Source of the DNA: Rhodohalobacter halophilus
Lineage (GTDB): Bacteria; Bacteroidota; Rhodothermia; Balneolales; Balneolaceae
Length of the DNA: 64,000 bases
Assembly: GCF_001715195.1 (NCBI RefSeq)
Contig: NZ_MDWE01000011.1
Location: 62,001 to 126,000 of the forward strand
Direction: 5' to 3'
The position numbers and the translations under genes were made by a program. Below the pieces are notes generated by a model. That model ran no database searches, was not told where the DNA came from, and saw nothing but the letters and a program-made list of their open reading frames with translations. Below are positions 45,763 through 55,435 of this stretch, one piece after another; position 1 is the first letter of the stretch; each line of letters opens with the position of its first letter.

Positions 45763-46251
45763 CTATTTTTTGATTTCAACAGTTCGTTCGATTGGGAGTT
45801 CGCGAGTCTCTTTAAAACTGGAGAGCACAATATTGGATCGAGTTCGGGATACGCCGTCCCAGGATTGTACAAGTGAGAGAAATTTTTCGAATGATTCGGT
45901 ATTCTTTGTGCGCACTTTAAGAATGTGGGATCCGTCTCCGGTAATGGAATGGCACTCCAGCACCTCAGGGTGTTCGGTAACATGCTCTACAAAGCTTGGA
46001 TAACGCTCTGATCCATCCACCTCTACAAAGATAAAAGCCGTTATGTCGAAGTTGAATTTCTTAGCATCCAGTATTGCGTTATAGTCTGAGATTAACCCTT
46101 TCTCTTCCAGCTTCCTCATCCTTTCTGAAACGGATGGAACGGATAGGTGGACGATATCTGCAATGGTGTTTCGCTGTGCCCGCCCGTGTTTTTGGAGATG
46201 ATTTAAAATTTTTATGTCTGTTTCATCCAGTTGATGGTTCATATCGGTCAT
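45763..46251 (-). CDS. Lrp/AsnC family transcriptional regulator
   Basis: This 162-residue regulator has an N-terminal winged HTH (DETDIKILNHLQKHGRAQRNTIADIVHLSVPSVSERMRKLEEKGLI, read in parts) and a C-terminal RAM domain for amino-acid binding (ITAFIFVEVDG, VLECHSITGDGSHILKVRT). It probably controls amino-acid genes or its own operon with the membrane protein downstream. An imperfect inverted repeat lies 32-55 bases upstream of the start (46283-46306), in the place expected for autoregulation. Confidence 0.92.
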   Translation of the reverse strand: MTDMNHQLDETDIKILNHLQKHGRAQRNTIADIVHLSVPSVSERMRKLEEKGLISDYNAILDAKKFNFDITAFIFVEVDGSERYPSFVEHVTEHPEVLECHSITGDGSHILKVRTKNTESFEKFLSLVQSWDGVSRTRSNIVLSSFKETRELPIERTVEIKK

Positions 46252-46282
46252 ATTTGCCTAAGATTTCTAATCTGTATAGAAA

Positions 46283-46306
46283 ATATCCTTAATTAGTTAA
46301 GATATC
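46283..46306. promoter_or_regulatory. Imperfect inverted repeat, possible Lrp-type operator
   Basis: The arms ATATCCTTAA and TTAAGATATC flank TTAG, pairing imperfectly (one base is missing in the right arm). The AT-rich dyad lies upstream of the Lrp-type gene. Binding is inferred from position only. Confidence 0.35.
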
Positions 46307-46391
46307 AATGGACTTTTGTGTGTGAATCGTAAAATTTTTTTTACAAAAAAATAGCCCGGGAGAAAAATTTCAATGCAGGTGTTTCGACTCG

Positions 46392-46399
46392 TATCTTTG
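46392..46399 (+). promoter_or_regulatory. Candidate -7 box of the serS promoter
   Basis: TATCTTTG fits TAnnTTTG and lies 62 bases before the serS start. A TTTC replaces the expected TTG upstream, so confidence is low. Confidence 0.3.
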
Positions 46400-46461
46400 G
46401 GTACATTTGGCGGTTGCTGCTCCGCTGAAATTCAACTTTAAACCGACACAAACCTCCATTC

Positions 46462-47730
46462 ATGCTTGATATCACATTTATCAGAGAAAATCCTGAGCTG
46501 GTTAAACAGGGGATGATCAACAAAGGCGAAAAGAGTGCCGATGCTGTTGACAAAGTCATTCAAAAAGATGAGGAGTGGCGTTCGCTTGTAACAGAGATCG
46601 ACACGCTTCGTGCAGAGAATAACAGTCTCTCCAAAGAGATCGGTAAACTGATGGGGCAGGGCAAGAAAGAGGAGGCTCAGGCGATTATTAAAGAGACGTC
46701 TGAAGGAAAAGAGAAGCTTAAAGAGCTGGAAGAGAAAGTATCGGTGGTGGCAGAGGAACGAGATAATCTTCTCTATAGCATACCGAATGTGCCGGATGCT
46801 TCTGTTCCTGTTGGATATAGCGAAGAGGATAATGAAGTCTTTAAAACCTGGGGCGAGCAAGCAGATGAAGAGTGGCTGCAGCCGCATTGGGATATCGCTG
46901 AAGATAAAAAATGGATCGATTTTGATCGCGGTTCAAAAGTGACCGGTGCAGGGTTTCCGTTTTATGTTGGCAAGATGGCGCGGCTGCAGCGGGCGCTTAT
47001 CAACTTCTTTTTAAATGAAGCAGTGGAACAGGGATATACCGAACTGCAGGCTCCCTATTTTGTGAATGAAGATTCAGCCAGAGGAACCGGTCAGATTCCG
47101 GACAAGGAAGACATGATGTATACCATTCCGCGGGATGGTTTTTTTGCCATACCCACTGCTGAAGTTCCGGTTACGAACTTCCACAGGGACGAGATTTTGT
47201 CAAAAGAAGAATTGCCCATTCGATACGCGGCCTACACGCCTTGCTGGCGGCGGGAAGCGGGAAGTTACGGGAAAGATGTACGCGGGCTGAATCGTCTCCA
47301 TCAGTTTGACAAGGTGGAACTGGTGAAAATTGTTCATCCGGATACGTCCGATGACGAACTGGAGTCTCTGCGGGAGTACGCAGAATCTCTTCTTGAGAAA
47401 TTAAAACTGCCATATAGAACTCTTTTGATGTGCACCGGAGACATGGGCTTTACGCAGACCAAAAAATACGATCTGGAAGTTTGGAGCCCGGGCCAACAGC
47501 GCTGGCTGGAAGTGAGTTCCTGCTCCAACTTCGGTTCATTTCAGGCTCGACGGATGCAGCTCCGTTTCAAAAATGAGAAAGGCAAAACAGAAATGCTCCA
47601 CACGCTGAACGGATCAGGACTGGCGCTGCCAAGGGTGGTTGCGGCTATTATTGAAACCTATCAAACCGAATCCGGTGATGTGAAAGTGCCGGAAGTACTG
47701 CGGCCGTTTATGGGGGCGGAAATAATCTAA
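46462..47730 (+). CDS. serS: Seryl-tRNA synthetase
   Basis: This 422-residue class II synthetase charges tRNA-Ser (and tRNA-Sec where present). The N-terminal coiled-coil arm spans residues ~28-105. Motif 2 is visible in YTPCWRREAGSYGKDVRGLNRLHQFDKVE, and motif 3 in TLNGSGLALPRVVAAIIETYQ; EVSSCSNFGSFQARRMQLRF lies between. Length and order are normal. It is monocistronic, with a repeat element downstream. Confidence 0.97.
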   Translation: MLDITFIRENPELVKQGMINKGEKSADAVDKVIQKDEEWRSLVTEIDTLRAENNSLSKEIGKLMGQGKKEEAQAIIKETSEGKEKLKELEEKVSVVAEERDNLLYSIPNVPDASVPVGYSEEDNEVFKTWGEQADEEWLQPHWDIAEDKKWIDFDRGSKVTGAGFPFYVGKMARLQRALINFFLNEAVEQGYTELQAPYFVNEDSARGTGQIPDKEDMMYTIPRDGFFAIPTAEVPVTNFHRDEILSKEELPIRYAAYTPCWRREAGSYGKDVRGLNRLHQFDKVELVKIVHPDTSDDELESLREYAESLLEKLKLPYRTLLMCTGDMGFTQTKKYDLEVWSPGQQRWLEVSSCSNFGSFQARRMQLRFKNEKGKTEMLHTLNGSGLALPRVVAAIIETYQTESGDVKVPEVLRPFMGAEII

Positions 47731-47744
47731 TCATATTCGAGTTT

Positions 47745-47970
47745 TTTCTCGCAGTTTTGCGCAGATTACCTCGTAGAATTTCGCTGAGGCTTTAACTTTA
47801 AGCCTTAAGCAATGCTAGAATAAATCTTAATTAAGGGCTAAAGCCCTGCTTGTGGGGTAAGCTTCTTCCAGCCCGTTGATTGAAGTCAACGGTAATAGAT
47901 AAATCAGGTAAAGTGCTTTGCTTTTTTTCTGCGAATCTCTGCGGCACTATCAGCGAGTATCTGCGAGAGA
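47745..47970. repeat. 226-bp element with imperfect inverted ends and internal palindromes
   Basis: The left end (47745-47788) and the reverse complement of the right end (47928-47970) agree at 28 of 43 positions without gaps by my count, best at the outer and inner edges (TCTCGCAG, TTCGC). Inside are small stems: GGCTT/AAGCC (47788-47804), AGGGCT/AGCCCT (47834-47847) and CCGTTGA/TCAACGG (47873-47892). Sequences like these recur between genes in many Bacteroidota, to my recollection. It has no gene and looks like a non-autonomous (MITE- or REP-like) insertion. The rest of 47731-48090 appears to hold only the S9-peptidase promoter. Confidence 0.6.
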
Positions 47971-48090
47971 CATTTTATATCTGGTTAGGAAATCCCGGAT
48001 TGATATTAACCAACTTTTTCAATCCTGTTATTTCATTTCTACATGCAACTCTTATATTGTGAACCAATTCACTAATCTAATTGGCTCACT

Positions 48091-50112
48091 ATGAAAAGAA
48101 TTGTTCTCTTTCTCTTTTTTACACTGTTCGTTTCGTCGGCTTTTGCTCAGAAGCGACCGATGACAACGGATGATATCATCAACATGGACCGGCTCGGTTC
48201 AGCTATGATATCACCGGATGGTAACGCAGTTATTTTTGGTAAATCAACCCTGAACTGGGACGATAATAAACGCGAAACCAAGTACTACTACATCCCGGCC
48301 GACAGCGGTGCCGTCTATCAATATATCGGAGAAGCGGGCGGCAGTGATATGAAGTACTCTCCGGATGGAAAGTACATCTCGCTTAAGCGCTCTGTTGACG
48401 ATAAACAGCAGCTCTTTTTATTACCTACAACCGGAGGTGAAGCGGTTCAGCTGACTGAACATAAAAACAGTATTGGTTCTTATGAGTGGGGGACGGATAG
48501 TAAAGCGATCTACTTTGTATCGAGTGTCCCTCGCTCTTCAGATGAGGAGAAAGAGTACAAAGCCGGTTACGACCAGCTATTTGTGGATGAACCTCCGCAT
48601 GGCCAAACGGAAGGAAGCTGGAATAACATCTGGAAGTTTGATATCGACTCAAAAGAAGAGACGAAACTTACATCAGGCGAGTTAATCGTGGGTAGTTTTG
48701 CGGTATCGCCAAACCAGGAGCGGATCGTTTACACTGCGCGGTTTGAAAATCGCAGAAATCAGCAGTATCTGTCAGAGATCTACTTACTTGAAGTAGGCGA
48801 CTCCACCGCCGTGCAGTTAACAGAAAATGAAGTGCCCGAGGGTGGGCTCAACTGGCTGCCCGATAATCAGCACATCCTATATTCGGCCGCTCATGATGAG
48901 GAGTGGGAATTGCACCAAAGTAAACTTTGGAGAATGCATGTTGACTCAAAAGAATATGAGATGATTTCCGGTCAGTTCAATGGAAATATCGGCTCTGTTC
49001 ATATGTCACCGGATGGTGAGACGATCTATTTTTCAGGCTCCGTAAAAACCAATTCCAACATCTTTTCGATGGACCTGCAGTCGGGTGAAGTCACACAGCA
49101 CACCGATCGTCAAGGGTCAGTTTCTATTGTTGATATGAATCGTACCAGGGATCATGTACTGTTTACATTCGAGGATGTTCAAACACCGCGTGATCTCTAT
49201 GCAGCCTCATTTGAAAACTTGGATGATCCGGTTCGGTTAACGGATCTGAATCCATTTGTGCGAGACAGCCTGATACTTGCTGATTATGAAGTGGTACAGT
49301 GGGAAAGTTACGACGGATTGGAAATTGAAGGATTGAAATACACTCCGGTAGATATTCAACAAGATGGATCAGCTCCATTTTTATTACACATTCATGGCGG
49401 CCCGGCAGGTGTTTTCAGAAATTCATTCAGTCCGCAATACCACGTCTGGGCCGGCCTTGGATATGTGCAGCTCGCTCCGAATGTGCGCGGGAGCACAGCT
49501 TACGGTGATGAACTTCTGAGAGGCAACATTGAAGACATCGGCGATGGCGATTATGAGGACCTGATGAGCGGCGTGGATATGCTGATCGATCAGAACTGGA
49601 TTGATGAAGAACAGATGGCCGTGCGCGGGTGGAGCTACGGTGGAATTCTGGGCGGAACCACCATCACCAAAACAGATCGGTTTAAAGCGGCATCATTGGG
49701 TGCCGGAGTATTCGACTGGACCTCTGAATATGCCATGGGTTTTAACCACGATGTGCGGTTGTGGTACATTGGCGGTGAGCCGTGGACGAATCCGGAGGGC
49801 TATCGGGAGCGATCGGCAGCCACTCATGCAGCAAATGTGAATACACCAACACTGTTTTTACATGGCGATCGTGATCGTGTGGATACTCCGCAACAGAGCC
49901 TGATTTTCTTCACCTTCCTGAAAGATATCGGAAAAGTAGATACCCGGTATATTGAGTTTAAGCGAGAAGGGCACGGAATTCGTGAACCAAGAAATCAACG
50001 TGTAAGGGATGTGGAAGAGATTCGATGGATTCAAAAATATGCACGCGGAATGGAGTGGGAGCCGTGGGAAAGGGAATTGAATAAAGAAGATGAGAATTCT
50101 GAGGAGGATTAA
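48091..50112 (+). CDS. S9 family prolyl-oligopeptidase-like serine peptidase
   Basis: This 673-residue exported enzyme has a signal peptide (MKRIVLFLFFTLFVSSAFAQ). A seven-bladed beta-propeller (about 30-400; repeated SPDG and SPNQ blade motifs) leads into an alpha/beta hydrolase. Ser lies in GWSYGGILGG, Asp in GDRDRVDTP and His in EGHGIREPRNQ, a complete triad. It likely takes dipeptides or oligopeptides in the periplasm (DPP/acylaminoacyl-peptidase type). The acidic tail NKEDENSEED is unusual but short. Confidence 0.93.
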   Translation: MKRIVLFLFFTLFVSSAFAQKRPMTTDDIINMDRLGSAMISPDGNAVIFGKSTLNWDDNKRETKYYYIPADSGAVYQYIGEAGGSDMKYSPDGKYISLKRSVDDKQQLFLLPTTGGEAVQLTEHKNSIGSYEWGTDSKAIYFVSSVPRSSDEEKEYKAGYDQLFVDEPPHGQTEGSWNNIWKFDIDSKEETKLTSGELIVGSFAVSPNQERIVYTARFENRRNQQYLSEIYLLEVGDSTAVQLTENEVPEGGLNWLPDNQHILYSAAHDEEWELHQSKLWRMHVDSKEYEMISGQFNGNIGSVHMSPDGETIYFSGSVKTNSNIFSMDLQSGEVTQHTDRQGSVSIVDMNRTRDHVLFTFEDVQTPRDLYAASFENLDDPVRLTDLNPFVRDSLILADYEVVQWESYDGLEIEGLKYTPVDIQQDGSAPFLLHIHGGPAGVFRNSFSPQYHVWAGLGYVQLAPNVRGSTAYGDELLRGNIEDIGDGDYEDLMSGVDMLIDQNWIDEEQMAVRGWSYGGILGGTTITKTDRFKAASLGAGVFDWTSEYAMGFNHDVRLWYIGGEPWTNPEGYRERSAATHAANVNTPTLFLHGDRDRVDTPQQSLIFFTFLKDIGKVDTRYIEFKREGHGIREPRNQRVRDVEEIRWIQKYARGMEWEPWERELNKEDENSEED

Positions 50113-50136
50113 ATCTTTAATTAAATTCGGTATTTG

Positions 50137-50616
50137 ATGAGCCGGACAGAACAGATGATAAAAGAGTTTTGGGCATATCGTGCCAACTTTCTGATATCAT
50201 TTGTCCTGATAGGCCTTGTCGCCTTGCCGGATGCTGAATTTTTTCATGAATGGGCTCTTGCAGGAATTGTCGGAGCCCTTCTTATTTCTGTTGTGAGAGC
50301 AATAAAAGCCGGCAAAGCAGCAGATAAGAAAACCGCTATAATTAATGGCCTTATCATTTTTCTGACTTCTCTGATTTGTACTGCAATATTCTGGTACAGG
50401 GCGTGGTTAAATCTCCCTTCAGGAATATTGATTGAACCTGTCTTTGACCTGGTTACAGGATTTGGTTTTTGGTGGCCCGGAATACTCTATGCGTCGCTTT
50501 TTCGGCATATCGACGAAGGTTGGAGTCCATCAAGCCGTGGAAGATTTCTGCAAAATCTGGCCATTGGGTTTGGAGGAAGTCTCTTGGGTTTGCTGATTGC
50601 CTGCATTTTACTGTAA
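50137..50616 (+). CDS. Small integral membrane protein
   Basis: I do not recognise this 159-residue protein. It shows four hydrophobic segments (ANFLISFVLIGLVAL, WALAGIVGALLISVV, INGLIIFLTSLICTAIFWY, and a last GFGGSLLGLLIACILL) with an acidic-basic stretch HIDEGWSPSSRGRF before the final one. An ATG at 50137 is preferred to a TTG one codon before. It follows the S9 peptidase gene by 24 bp and is probably on the same mRNA. Confidence 0.6.
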   Translation: MSRTEQMIKEFWAYRANFLISFVLIGLVALPDAEFFHEWALAGIVGALLISVVRAIKAGKAADKKTAIINGLIIFLTSLICTAIFWYRAWLNLPSGILIEPVFDLVTGFGFWWPGILYASLFRHIDEGWSPSSRGRFLQNLAIGFGGSLLGLLIACILL

Positions 50617-50633
50617 ATGGTGTAACATAGCTG

Positions 50634-51623
50634 CTATGCTACCGCGTAGAGTTTATCCTCCTTGAAGTTAAGCAATTTCTCAAGAATGGGCTGCATCTCT
50701 TTTTCGTTCATAATTTCACCGCGCAGCTTTTTCCCGTTTCGGATACCCTTCAGGTACTGTCCGTAATGTTTTTTCATGATGATGACGCCATAGCGTTCTC
50801 CATGGTGATCCACAGACAAGCGCAGCTGCTGAGCACACAGTTCAAGCCGCTCCTTTACGGTTGGATCCGGCAGGAGCTCCCCGGTTTCAAAGTAGTGGCG
50901 TGTCTGCTCAAAAATCCATGGATTTCCAATTGCACCGCGTCCGATCATTACACCGTCAACCCCGGTCTCATCAAACATCTGTCTGGCCTTCTCGGGAGAG
51001 TCGACATCACCGTTTCCGATGATGGGTATTTCCAGTCCTGGTGTTTCGGTTAGTTTTTTCAGATAGTCCCATCGGGCATCGCCTTTATATTTTTGAGCAC
51101 GGGTTCGTGCGTGAACCGTAAGCGCCTTCACGCCAACACTCTGAAGCATCAGTGCTACTTCCTGAATACGGATCGATTGATCGTCCCACCCAAGGCGTGT
51201 TTTAACGGTAACCGGAAAATCTCCGGCAGCATCGACAACGGTTCCGGCCATTCTCTCCATCATATCGAGATCTTTGAGGCATCCGGCTCCGGCGCCTTTC
51301 TTTACAATTTTGTAGACCGGACAGCCGAAATTGATATCTATCACATCCGGATTGTTTGCGACGGCTACTTTTGTGGCTCCTTCCATCGCCTCTTCGCGCC
51401 CGCCAAAAATCTGTATTCCAAACGGCCGCTCCATCTCCGCAAAATCCATTTTGTGCTGGGCGATATCCGAATCTCGAATGATAGCTTCCGAACTGATAAA
51501 CTCGGTATATACGATATCCGCGCCCTTTCGCCTGCATATTTGGCGAAACGGGGAGTCGGTTACATCCTCCATCGGAGCAAGAAAAAGCGGTCGATTACCT
51601 AAATCTATCTGATCAATTTTCAT
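50634..51623 (-). CDS. dusB: tRNA-dihydrouridine synthase (DusB type)
   Basis: This 329-residue FMN enzyme reduces uridines in the tRNA D-loop. It shows PMEDVTDSPFR at the N-terminus, the active Cys in NFGCPVYKIVKKGAGAGCL, TVKTRLGWDD, HARTRAQKYKG and the FMN-phosphate part GNGDVDSPEKA and MIGRGAIGNPWIF. A C-terminal helical domain ends the protein. It converges with the small membrane protein gene and stands alone. DusB is the likely paralogue, but the number cannot be proved from one copy. Confidence 0.93.
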   Translation of the reverse strand: MKIDQIDLGNRPLFLAPMEDVTDSPFRQICRRKGADIVYTEFISSEAIIRDSDIAQHKMDFAEMERPFGIQIFGGREEAMEGATKVAVANNPDVIDINFGCPVYKIVKKGAGAGCLKDLDMMERMAGTVVDAAGDFPVTVKTRLGWDDQSIRIQEVALMLQSVGVKALTVHARTRAQKYKGDARWDYLKKLTETPGLEIPIIGNGDVDSPEKARQMFDETGVDGVMIGRGAIGNPWIFEQTRHYFETGELLPDPTVKERLELCAQQLRLSVDHHGERYGVIIMKKHYGQYLKGIRNGKKLRGEIMNEKEMQPILEKLLNFKEDKLYAVA

Positions 51624-51813
51624 AAACTTATTTTTGGTTACAGACTTTCAAAAATAAGGATTTTTACGGTTTCTCACATAATGGTAGAAATTTATAAAAA
51701 ACAAAGCGCTTTCATGGATGGAATCCTGTTCAAGCAATAGCCATTTGATAATTGAACATGTATATTAATAGCTGCTTTAAAACAAATTTCAATAAATTAA
51801 CGGGAGTTAATCA

Positions 51814-52890
51814 ATGGCACTTGCAATTTCAGGAATTGAAGAGCTGCTGGGCGATGACGCCGATAAGCTGCTCAACCACACTTGCACAACTATTCCAAAG
51901 GAGAAACTACACATACCGTCATCAACGTACGTGGATGATGTTTGGTACCATTCAGACCGAAACAACCGGGTACTGGGAAATCTTGAGTGGATGTTAAACC
52001 ACGGCCGTCTGGCCGGAACCGGATACCTGTCAATTTTACCGGTCGATCAGGGGGTAGAGCACAGTGGCGGAGCTTCCTTTGCTAAGAACCCGGACTATTT
52101 TGACCCGGAGAAAATTGTTGAGCTCGCTATTGAAGGGGGGTGTAATGCCGTAGCTTCAACGTTTGGAGTGCTTGGGTCTGTAGCAAGAAAGTATGCTCAC
52201 AAGATTCCATTTCTTGTGAAAATTAATCACAACGAACTGCTTACTTACCCAAATACCTACGACCAGATTATGTTCGGCAGTATTCAGAAAGCCTACGACA
52301 TGGGCGCCGCGGCAGTGGGAGCAACCATCTACTTCGGTTCAGAAGAGTCAACCCGCCAGATTGTGGAAGTTGCCGAAGCGTTTGAGTATGCACACGAGCT
52401 GGGAATGGCTACTGTTCTGTGGTGCTATACCAGGAATTCTGCATTTAAAGTGGGCGGAAAAGATTATCACACATCTGCTGATTTGACCGGCCAGGCGAAC
52501 CACCTGGGTGTGACCATTGGAGCGGATATCGTGAAGCAGAAATTGCCAACGAACAATGGCGGTTATAAAGCTCTGAATACCGGAGATTCATCCTACGGAA
52601 AGCTTGATGAGCGTATTTATACTGAGTTGGCAACCGATCACCCGATTGATCTTACCCGTTACCAGGTTGCAAACGGATATATGGGGCGTGCAGGACTCAT
52701 TAACTCAGGCGGTGCTTCCGGCAGCGACGACTTTGCCGATGCGGTAAAAACAGCCGTAATTAATAAGCGTGCCGGCGGTATGGGGCTAATTAGTGGTCGT
52801 AAAGCGTTTCAGAGACCGATGAATGAGGGTGTGAAACTGCTCAACTTCATTCAGGATGTCTATCTCAATGACGAGATAACCATCGCTTAA
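51814..52890 (+). CDS. fbaB: Class I fructose-bisphosphate aldolase (DhnA/FbaB type)
   Basis: This 358-residue Schiff-base aldolase cleaves or builds fructose 1,6-bisphosphate. The DhnA-type markers are [22 protein letters not shown], the Lys region [26 protein letters not shown], and the phosphate-binding [13 protein letters not shown]. It is longer than the E. coli FbaB core and matches the form found in many Bacteroidota. GGGAG stands before the ATG. With PPDK and GlpD it can carry glycerol carbon toward hexoses. Confidence 0.95.
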   Translation: MALAISGIEELLGDDADKLLNHTCTTIPKEKLHIPSSTYVDDVWYHSDRNNRVLGNLEWMLNHGRLAGTGYLSILPVDQGVEHSGGASFAKNPDYFDPEKIVELAIEGGCNAVASTFGVLGSVARKYAHKIPFLVKINHNELLTYPNTYDQIMFGSIQKAYDMGAAAVGATIYFGSEESTRQIVEVAEAFEYAHELGMATVLWCYTRNSAFKVGGKDYHTSADLTGQANHLGVTIGADIVKQKLPTNNGGYKALNTGDSSYGKLDERIYTELATDHPIDLTRYQVANGYMGRAGLINSGGASGSDDFADAVKTAVINKRAGGMGLISGRKAFQRPMNEGVKLLNFIQDVYLNDEITIA

Positions 52891-52903
52891 TTTCTTATCT
52901 TCA

Positions 52904-52935
52904 AAAGGCCGTACAGAAAAATATGTGCGGCCTTT
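52904..52935 (+). terminator. Terminator after fbaB
   Basis: An 11-bp stem with one G-U pair (52904-52914 with 52925-52935) has a 10-nt loop and ends in TTTC. It closes the aldolase unit. Confidence 0.85.
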
Positions 52936-53002
52936 CTATTTATATAGAGAGTAAATATTTCTACAACGGGGTCTATATTCCCTTCCAAGAAAAATACATC
53001 AA

Positions 53003-54085
53003 TTGCAGGAAGCTGAAGAACATACAGAAAATAGCGGTTCACTGATCTCATTTCGATATATGGCACTGTCTATATCGTTGAGCATGATCAGTATGGCCGT
53101 TGTTATTTACCTTACATACACGCCCGGAATATTAGAGCATCTTGTTCCAAAACGTCTACCCGGTATTTTTATCGCAATTGGGGTGATGTTTTTAAAGGTC
53201 TATTTTTTTGCAGCAAAAATTCGTTTTCTGGCCGATAAGGCCATCGATTGGTGGGCTTCTATCAGGATTGCGCTTACCTGGGATTTTGCATCGGCTGTAA
53301 CTCCTTCCACAATAGGCGGAGCGCCTGTTGCTACCTATGCAATGACGCGAGAAGGGCTCAAGTTGGGTAAGTCCTCCGCTATTGTACTTTATGGTGTGCT
53401 TTTAGATCAATTTTGGTATGCTATGGCGGTTCCAATTCTGCTAATTTCGAGTATCTATTTTAATGTGATTCCGGATGGAATTGGGATGGTGGGTAACGTA
53501 ACGATGTTTTTGATATATGCCGGATTGTTGATTTATGGCGGATTGCTTACCTACGGGTTGCTTATTAATCCGGCCGCAATGAAGAGAATTATTGAAGTGG
53601 TTTTCAGACTTCCGGTATTACGCAAATTTGCCGATAAGGTGAATGCTGAAGCGGATAATATGGTCGATTATTCCAGGGAGCTCAGAAACAAACCGATGAG
53701 TTTTGTCATGAAAGCTTTTTTTCTGTCAACCATGAGCTGGCTCTGCAGGGTTGCTCTTCCTGTCATTGTAATTTTGAGTCTGCTGCCCGGTGATGAAATT
53801 CTTTTGATTCTCAGGAGTCTTTCGATGAATCTGGCATTTTTGGTGATTCCTACTCCCGGCGGTTCGGGCGGTGTGGAAGGTTTGTTTGCCGTTTTTTTGG
53901 GGCCGCTGATTGACCGTACTGCCTTTATCGGATTGGCCGTATTTGTCTGGCGATTTATTACTTACTATTTCGCCATAGGAATAGGAATTATAGCTATGCT
54001 CTGGTATGTGAATACAACGGTATCAGAAAAAATTGATGAGATAAATACAGAAGCAGACAAGGGTGGGGCAGATGGCGAAACCTAA
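53003..54085 (+). CDS. Flippase-like membrane protein (UPF0104/lysylphosphatidylglycerol synthase TM family)
   Basis: This 360-residue protein has about eight membrane segments and the family features TWDFASAVTPSTIGGAPVATYAMTREG and PTPGGSGGVEGLF. Members are thought to flip or bind membrane lipids, such as the aminoacyl-lipid flippase domain of MprF, but here no synthase domain is attached. The start is a TTG at 53003 (weak leader); the next ATG is at 53060, just before the first membrane segment. It overlaps radA by 14 bases. Confidence 0.85.
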   Translation: MQEAEEHTENSGSLISFRYMALSISLSMISMAVVIYLTYTPGILEHLVPKRLPGIFIAIGVMFLKVYFFAAKIRFLADKAIDWWASIRIALTWDFASAVTPSTIGGAPVATYAMTREGLKLGKSSAIVLYGVLLDQFWYAMAVPILLISSIYFNVIPDGIGMVGNVTMFLIYAGLLIYGGLLTYGLLINPAAMKRIIEVVFRLPVLRKFADKVNAEADNMVDYSRELRNKPMSFVMKAFFLSTMSWLCRVALPVIVILSLLPGDEILLILRSLSMNLAFLVIPTPGGSGGVEGLFAVFLGPLIDRTAFIGLAVFVWRFITYYFAIGIGIIAMLWYVNTTVSEKIDEINTEADKGGADGET

Positions 54086-55418
54086 AATTCAATATGAATG
54101 CTCTGCGTGTGGACACCTATCTGCAAAATGGCTTGGATTATGCCCGGCCTGTGGCGAATGGCATACGTTTGAAGAGAAGTTTACAGAGAAGAAATCAAGC
54201 TCAAAAAAACATAAGGTTGACATATCTAACACAGAGAGTCCGGATGCAGTTGCACTTTCTGAGGTTAAACAGTCGAAAGAGGAGAGAACCAGCACCAATC
54301 TGGTTGAATTTGATCGTGTTTTGGGCGGAGGGGTTGTGGATGGCTCATTTCTGCTTTTGGGGGGAGATCCCGGCATCGGGAAAAGTACGCTGATGCTGCA
54401 GGTAGCCAAAGAGAGGTCCGATCTGAAAATACTCTACATTGCCGGGGAGGAGTCCGCCTCACAGATTAAACAACGAGCCGGCCGAATTGGAATGAGCGGT
54501 GAAAACCTGCTTATTTATAACAATACCGATGTTCGCAATGTGATCGATCAGGCAAGAAAAATTAAACCGGACATTCTGGTGGTTGACTCCATTCAAACGG
54601 TATTTAGTTCGGAATTAAGCAGTCTTCCCGGAAGTGTACAGCAGATTAGAGAGTGCTCGGCTATGTTTCAGCAGTTGGCTAAAAAAGAGGGAATCACCAC
54701 GCTGATGATCGGGCACGTAACAAAGGAGGGGGATATTGCCGGGCCTCGAATTCTGGAACACATGGTAGATACGGTTCTCCATTTTGAGGGGGATCAAAGT
54801 CAGCTTCACAGGTTGTTGAGGGGCGTCAAAAATCGTTTCGGTCCCGCAAATGAAGTGGGAGTCTTTGAAATGCGAGATACCGGGCTGCATGAAGTTATTA
54901 ATCCATCTGACCTGTTTCTCGCAGAGATGAACAGTGATATCAGCGGAAACTGCGTGACCTGTATCATGGAGGGGTCCCGGCCAATTTTGATTGAAATACA
55001 GGCTCTTGTGACACCAAGTAACTATAGCACACCGCAGCGTACAGCAAGTGGGTTTGATCAGCGCAGGCTGTCGCTGTTGATTGCCGTACTTGAGAAGCGA
55101 GCGGCAATGGGTTTTGCCGGACAGGATGTCTACTTAAATGTGGCCGGCGGTCTAAAAATAAACGATACAGCCGCAGACTTGGCAGTCGTAGCTGCACTTG
55201 CCTCCAGTTTAAAAGACACACCTATCCGTGATAAATCACTCTATATAGGTGAAGTGGGACTTGGCGGTGAGGTGAGAAGAGTGCCGTTTTTAAAACAACG
55301 GTTGTCTGAAGCAGAGAAGATGGGATTTAAAAATGCTGTTCTGCCGGTCAGCGATACCGCGGGTACGTTTAACATGAAGTTGAACCCCGCGGATCATTTG
55401 ATGAAGGCTCTAAAATAG
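54072..55418 (+). CDS. radA: DNA repair protein RadA
   Basis: This 448-residue RecA-like helicase acts in recombinational repair and branch migration. An N-terminal zinc ribbon (YECSACGHLSAKWLGLCPACG) leads into Walker A GDPGIGKST, Walker B ILVVDSIQT, and the RadA hallmark KNRFGPANEVGVFEM. The C-terminal Lon-like domain shows NVAGGLKINDTAADLAVVAALASS. The ATG at 54072 is used; a GTG at 54063 would add three residues. It overlaps the flippase-like gene upstream. Confidence 0.96.
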   Translation: MAKPKIQYECSACGHLSAKWLGLCPACGEWHTFEEKFTEKKSSSKKHKVDISNTESPDAVALSEVKQSKEERTSTNLVEFDRVLGGGVVDGSFLLLGGDPGIGKSTLMLQVAKERSDLKILYIAGEESASQIKQRAGRIGMSGENLLIYNNTDVRNVIDQARKIKPDILVVDSIQTVFSSELSSLPGSVQQIRECSAMFQQLAKKEGITTLMIGHVTKEGDIAGPRILEHMVDTVLHFEGDQSQLHRLLRGVKNRFGPANEVGVFEMRDTGLHEVINPSDLFLAEMNSDISGNCVTCIMEGSRPILIEIQALVTPSNYSTPQRTASGFDQRRLSLLIAVLEKRAAMGFAGQDVYLNVAGGLKINDTAADLAVVAALASSLKDTPIRDKSLYIGEVGLGGEVRRVPFLKQRLSEAEKMGFKNAVLPVSDTAGTFNMKLNPADHLMKALK

Positions 55419-55435
55419 CAGCCCAAACACTGCCT

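Noticed and set aside
47880-48062. 60-residue frame between serS and the S9 peptidase gene
   Set aside because: It lies across the inverted-repeat element, has no ribosome-binding site and no recognisable protein character.
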